The position numbers and the translations under genes were made by a program. 64,000 nt of DNA. Origin: Niastella koreensis GR20-10 (GTDB lineage Bacteria; Bacteroidota; Bacteroidia; Chitinophagales; Chitinophagaceae). The stretch is from assembly GCF_000246855.1 (NCBI RefSeq), contig NC_016609.1, forward strand, positions 7,390,744 through 7,454,743. The letters run 5' to 3'. The notes beneath the pieces are model-generated. The model made no database searches and was not told where the DNA came from. It was given only the letters and a program-made list of their open reading frames with translations. Shown here in pieces: positions 61,361 to 64,000 of the stretch; positions within the stretch are counted from its first letter, which is position 1, and each line of letters opens with the position of its first letter.

Positions 61361-61847
61361 ATATTATTTTCAGTAATTGTTTAATTTCAAGTGTTCGTCT
61401 ATCACCCTCCCAGATTTTTATCTCGGTCATACCTACTATGATAAAATAGAGAAATCGGGCTGAAAAAACATCGGATTTTAATTTCCTTTTCCAATTTCGA
61501 GTATCAACATTTGAAGGAATTGGAAATTCTTCAGGATGTGTGTGCCATTCGCCAAGATAATTACAGGTTCCTTTACTTTGAGTCCATTCTTCATCAATCA
61601 TTTTTTGGTGGCCAAGCGATAACCTTTTGAATGAATACCTGGTACATATATCATCCTTCATTGGAACAGATATTTTATCAATTACAATATCCTTAGAATA
61701 TTTAATAAACCTGCCTAATAACACACCACCTGATTCCGGAGTTGTTTCTTCCCTCTGTATGAATCCATCCATTGTTATCAAAACATTTGATGACAACTTA
61801 ATCCTGCCGTCATTACTCAGTTTGTAAATCAGTTCTTTGCCTACCAC
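61347..61847 (-). CDS. cap3: Cap3-like JAB/JAMM isopeptidase
   Basis: This 166-residue protein has the JAMM metalloprotease motif: glutamate E38 in TTPESGGVLLG, H102-x-H104 in LGEWHTHPEEFPI, then S112 and D115 in PSNVD. In type II CBASS, Cap3 removes the CD-NTase from its Cap2-made conjugates. The start codon lies within the last codons of the Cap2 gene (35-bp overlap). The effector gene follows with a 14-bp overlap. Confidence 0.9.
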   Translation of the reverse strand: MVGKELIYKLSNDGRIKLSSNVLITMDGFIQREETTPESGGVLLGRFIKYSKDIVIDKISVPMKDDICTRYSFKRLSLGHQKMIDEEWTQSKGTCNYLGEWHTHPEEFPIPSNVDTRNWKRKLKSDVFSARFLYFIIVGMTEIKIWEGDRRTLEIKQLLKIIYGNT

Positions 61848-63552
61848 AAATGGTACAATTTGGTTGATAAAATAAATGTTTAGATCGTTCTAGCTCTTCA
61901 ATGCTTTGAAAATATCGAGAGGCCAACTTGTACCCTTCTGAGAGGAAAAGATCAGCATTACCTTTCCATGATTCCACACAATTCTGTGCCACCTCGCCTT
62001 CAAAGATCCGAAGGAGATTACGAACTACAATTATTGCGGTCTGAATTGCATCTAACGATCCGTAAGGGATGTAAGCAGCACCACATCCTGTTATTGATTT
62101 TGAGAAGCTTTTTGGCTGCTCTTTATTTGTAAATGAGGCAATATTGTGTAAATCTTCATTGGTATATAAACACTGGAAACAGCCATATTGCGTAATATTA
62201 GTAATTAGACAATGTCCTCCAATGCCGAGAGGGTCTAACCAGCAATATATGACCGGTGTCTTGGATGCTTCTACTCTGAATAACCTGTTAAGGTATTGAT
62301 TTAAAGTAGCATTGCCAGTCGCAACAATTATCGTATCATATTTATTCAGCTTCAATTTGCCATCTTCAAAAGCCGTCTCAAAGTTGGTATTTATAGCATT
62401 TATGTTGGCGTGAGGATAGAATGTCTCTAACTTACTCTTAATAGCCTCGGCTTTGTTCATCAAAACATATTTAATACCACAAGTATGGCGATAGCAATTA
62501 TCTGGTATTAAACTGTCTCCGTCAACAATATCAACGTTTACAATTGCTGATTTTATTAATTCATCACACAGATAGCCCCCAACAGATCCTCCCCCTATTA
62601 CCAAAATCCTTTTATCGAGATACTTTCTACCAGTTCCGGCACGCGTGAGCATATGCTCTTTGTCAATCCTTTGAACAGTTAAAGGAATAAGACTAAACTT
62701 TCTGCCTGACGAAAACAAAGGATGCTTACCAAAAGCTATATTTTTGACTCGCACTCCAAATAAAGAATGATGGTCATTGGGTTGCGGTAAACAATAGATT
62801 AGTAAGTCCTCTATCTTCCCAGTAGCCTGAATTATTTCCAGTCGTTTTTTATTCTCTGGAGAGAGATTGGTTAATGTGATTTCTCGAATATGGTTTATAT
62901 CAAGTTCCTCATCATCTTTTGGAATATATATTTTGGCTCCCTTTTGTAAGGGGATGAATACGCCATAGTAATGACGAATCTGCTTATTTTGATTTGTAAT
63001 TAACCGATTTAGTATCTTTTCACCATCAATTTCGCTACTCCAGGCAAACATTATATCCCTATTGGGAATTTTTAAATAATGTATGACTTTTATATGATCA
63101 TCGATTGGAATGACTGTTAATATCGGAATAGCATCTTTTAACCTACGCCAATAGGTTTCATATTCATTATAAAAATCGCCTTCATTCTTTTTGGCAAAGC
63201 CATCAGCTACGGTTGATATTGCCATTTTTAAACACTCTCTAATGACACCAATAGGATTGTCAATATCTAATACAATTGCATCTTCTTGCGCATAACAAAT
63301 TAATCCATCTCCTTGAACATGAGGTATGCGGTCATATTCATTGTGGTTAATAAAATAAATTACGGGAGCATGGAGAGGAAATCGACTAGAGGCGCTTATA
63401 CAAAGCTTGAGCTGTTTATTATTTATATTTACCTCACCCAATACACTAAAGACCAGCCCACCTTTTAAGAGAGCTGGTGTTTCTGCTTCGACAACATTGT
63501 CTAATATTCCGGCAGACTTGACTAGTTTTGTAAAAGCTGCAACATCCATCAT
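61813..63552 (-). CDS. cap2: Cap2-like E2-E1 fusion (ThiF-type) of type II CBASS
   Basis: This 579-residue protein has an N-terminal E2-like domain with catalytic cysteine C86 (HVQGDGLICYAQEDAIVLD). A linker and a ThiF/E1 adenylation domain follow, with the nucleotide loop ILVIGGGSVGGYLCDELIKS (320-326), NCYRHTCGIKYV and the E1 cysteine region KSITGCGAAYIPYG (about C490). Two CxxC pairs (C458/C461, C566/C569) form the zinc site. Cap2 joins the CD-NTase C-terminus to targets to prime signalling. It overlaps the CD-NTase stop by 4 bp. Confidence 0.93.
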   Translation of the reverse strand: MMDVAAFTKLVKSAGILDNVVEAETPALLKGGLVFSVLGEVNINNKQLKLCISASSRFPLHAPVIYFINHNEYDRIPHVQGDGLICYAQEDAIVLDIDNPIGVIRECLKMAISTVADGFAKKNEGDFYNEYETYWRRLKDAIPILTVIPIDDHIKVIHYLKIPNRDIMFAWSSEIDGEKILNRLITNQNKQIRHYYGVFIPLQKGAKIYIPKDDEELDINHIREITLTNLSPENKKRLEIIQATGKIEDLLIYCLPQPNDHHSLFGVRVKNIAFGKHPLFSSGRKFSLIPLTVQRIDKEHMLTRAGTGRKYLDKRILVIGGGSVGGYLCDELIKSAIVNVDIVDGDSLIPDNCYRHTCGIKYVLMNKAEAIKSKLETFYPHANINAINTNFETAFEDGKLKLNKYDTIIVATGNATLNQYLNRLFRVEASKTPVIYCWLDPLGIGGHCLITNITQYGCFQCLYTNEDLHNIASFTNKEQPKSFSKSITGCGAAYIPYGSLDAIQTAIIVVRNLLRIFEGEVAQNCVESWKGNADLFLSEGYKLASRYFQSIEELERSKHLFYQPNCTICGRQRTDLQTE

Positions 63553-64000
63553 GCCGATTCTGAAGTCCCTGCTATTGCTTTCTTCCTATTTTGTCCTGTT
63601 TCTTCCTTAACAGGAACTGGAAAGTCGTCACCAAATTGCTTTTTCAGAATCTTACAGGCCTCGTGAGGATCTGTTTCTTGTTCCGATTCAATAAGGCAGT
63701 CCCTTAGTTTTTCCAATTTTTGTTTGAGTTCTTTACATTGTTGATCTGTCATTTTCTCAAACAAATCATTATGTGGCGGAACAGGAAGTTGAATGCTAAT
63801 TCTATTTGTCAGCCAATTATAGTGGCTAAGTATATAGCCTACAAAATCTTTTGTAGCCTTCAGATCATTAATATCTACTTCTGAAGTAAACAGATCTTTG
63901 GTATAAGGTTTAAAACCTTCGTATGCTAAAGCCGTTAAAGCAATTCCCGTTGGCTTCCCATTAACACTTGTAAATTGGTTGTCTTTCCATCTCTTTGCAT
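63549..64000 (-). CDS. CD-NTase (cGAS/DncV-like nucleotidyltransferase), C-terminal part
   Basis: The frame is open to the right edge; only the last 150 codons lie in the window. They read WKDNQFTSVNGKPTGIALTA, RISIQLPVPPHNDLFEKMTD, RDCLIESEQETDPHEACKIL and KKQFGDDFPVPVKEETG. This is the usual end of bacterial CD-NTases (IxLPVPPxxDLF... FGxDFPV). The catalytic half is outside the window, so its product cannot be inferred. The C-terminal GTSESA is the tail that Cap2 would act on. The overlap with cap2 (ATGA) confirms one operon. Confidence 0.88.
   Translation of the reverse strand, partial: AKRWKDNQFTSVNGKPTGIALTALAYEGFKPYTKDLFTSEVDINDLKATKDFVGYILSHYNWLTNRISIQLPVPPHNDLFEKMTDQQCKELKQKLEKLRDCLIESEQETDPHEACKILKKQFGDDFPVPVKEETGQNRKKAIAGTSESA

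Noticed and set aside
1-64000. CRISPR array
   Set aside because: No run of regularly spaced direct repeats was found.

Overview
The window looks like a piece of a Bacteroidota chromosome, most likely Chitinophagaceae (Niastella/Chitinophaga-like). This is inferred from gene content: a SusC/RagA receptor with its FecR anti-sigma and ECF sigma factor, many AraC and Crp/Fnr regulators, LytS/LytR-type signalling, a YARHG-domain protein and promoter elements of the TAnnTTTG type. No rRNA operon or CRISPR array is present.

Layout. 1-5.2 kb: a leftward sigma/FecR/SusC unit, with SusC cut by the window edge. 5.3-13.2 kb: a CAP-domain protein, an MFS exporter with its AraC regulator and shared 18-bp sites, an S41 peptidase, and an SDR oxidoreductase fused by an apparent deletion to the tail of a broken AraC gene. 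13.2-23 kb: a YARHG protein, an acyltransferase-like membrane protein, a LytS/LytR pair, an FNR-like regulator that abuts a ClC channel gene, and a GH28 polygalacturonase. 23.1-30.3 kb: a light-sensing cluster with heme oxygenase, a single-domain response regulator, a 1527-residue CheB-CheR-PAS histidine kinase, and a phytochrome with no output domain. 30.5-45.2 kb: a flavin monooxygenase, more AraC regulators, outer-membrane and lipoproteins, an unusual SDR next to a leucine-rich-repeat protein, two odd tRNA genes, and small hypothetical genes.

45.5 kb to the right edge: accessory DNA, visibly richer in A+T over much of its length. Two copies of the same tRNA 3' end, each followed by a terminator, stand at 45.5 and 47.9 kb without a tRNA body, as expected for stacked integrations at a tRNA gene lying beyond the right edge. 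Between and after them come HEPN-like and DUF4145 genes, immunity-type genes (a SUKH fragment and others), then mobilization functions (relaxase, MobC, a candidate oriT, a mobile-element primase, an excisionase-like HTH protein). The last 6 kb carry a type II CBASS anti-phage operon: CD-NTase (cut by the edge), Cap2 (E2-E1), Cap3 (JAB) and a SAVED protein fused to an HExxH metallopeptidase-like domain. Convergent to it are a Cap15-type 2TM/beta-barrel protein and an Abi-like HEPN protein. This defence locus on a mobilizable element is the most interesting part of the window.

Several genes (AraC tail at 11.3 kb, a gene at 43.7 kb, a TPR gene at 50.4-51.1 kb, the primase at 57.3 kb, a fragment at 36.9 kb) are each restored by adding or removing one base in a short homopolymer. 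That pattern suggests residual sequencing errors rather than real decay.
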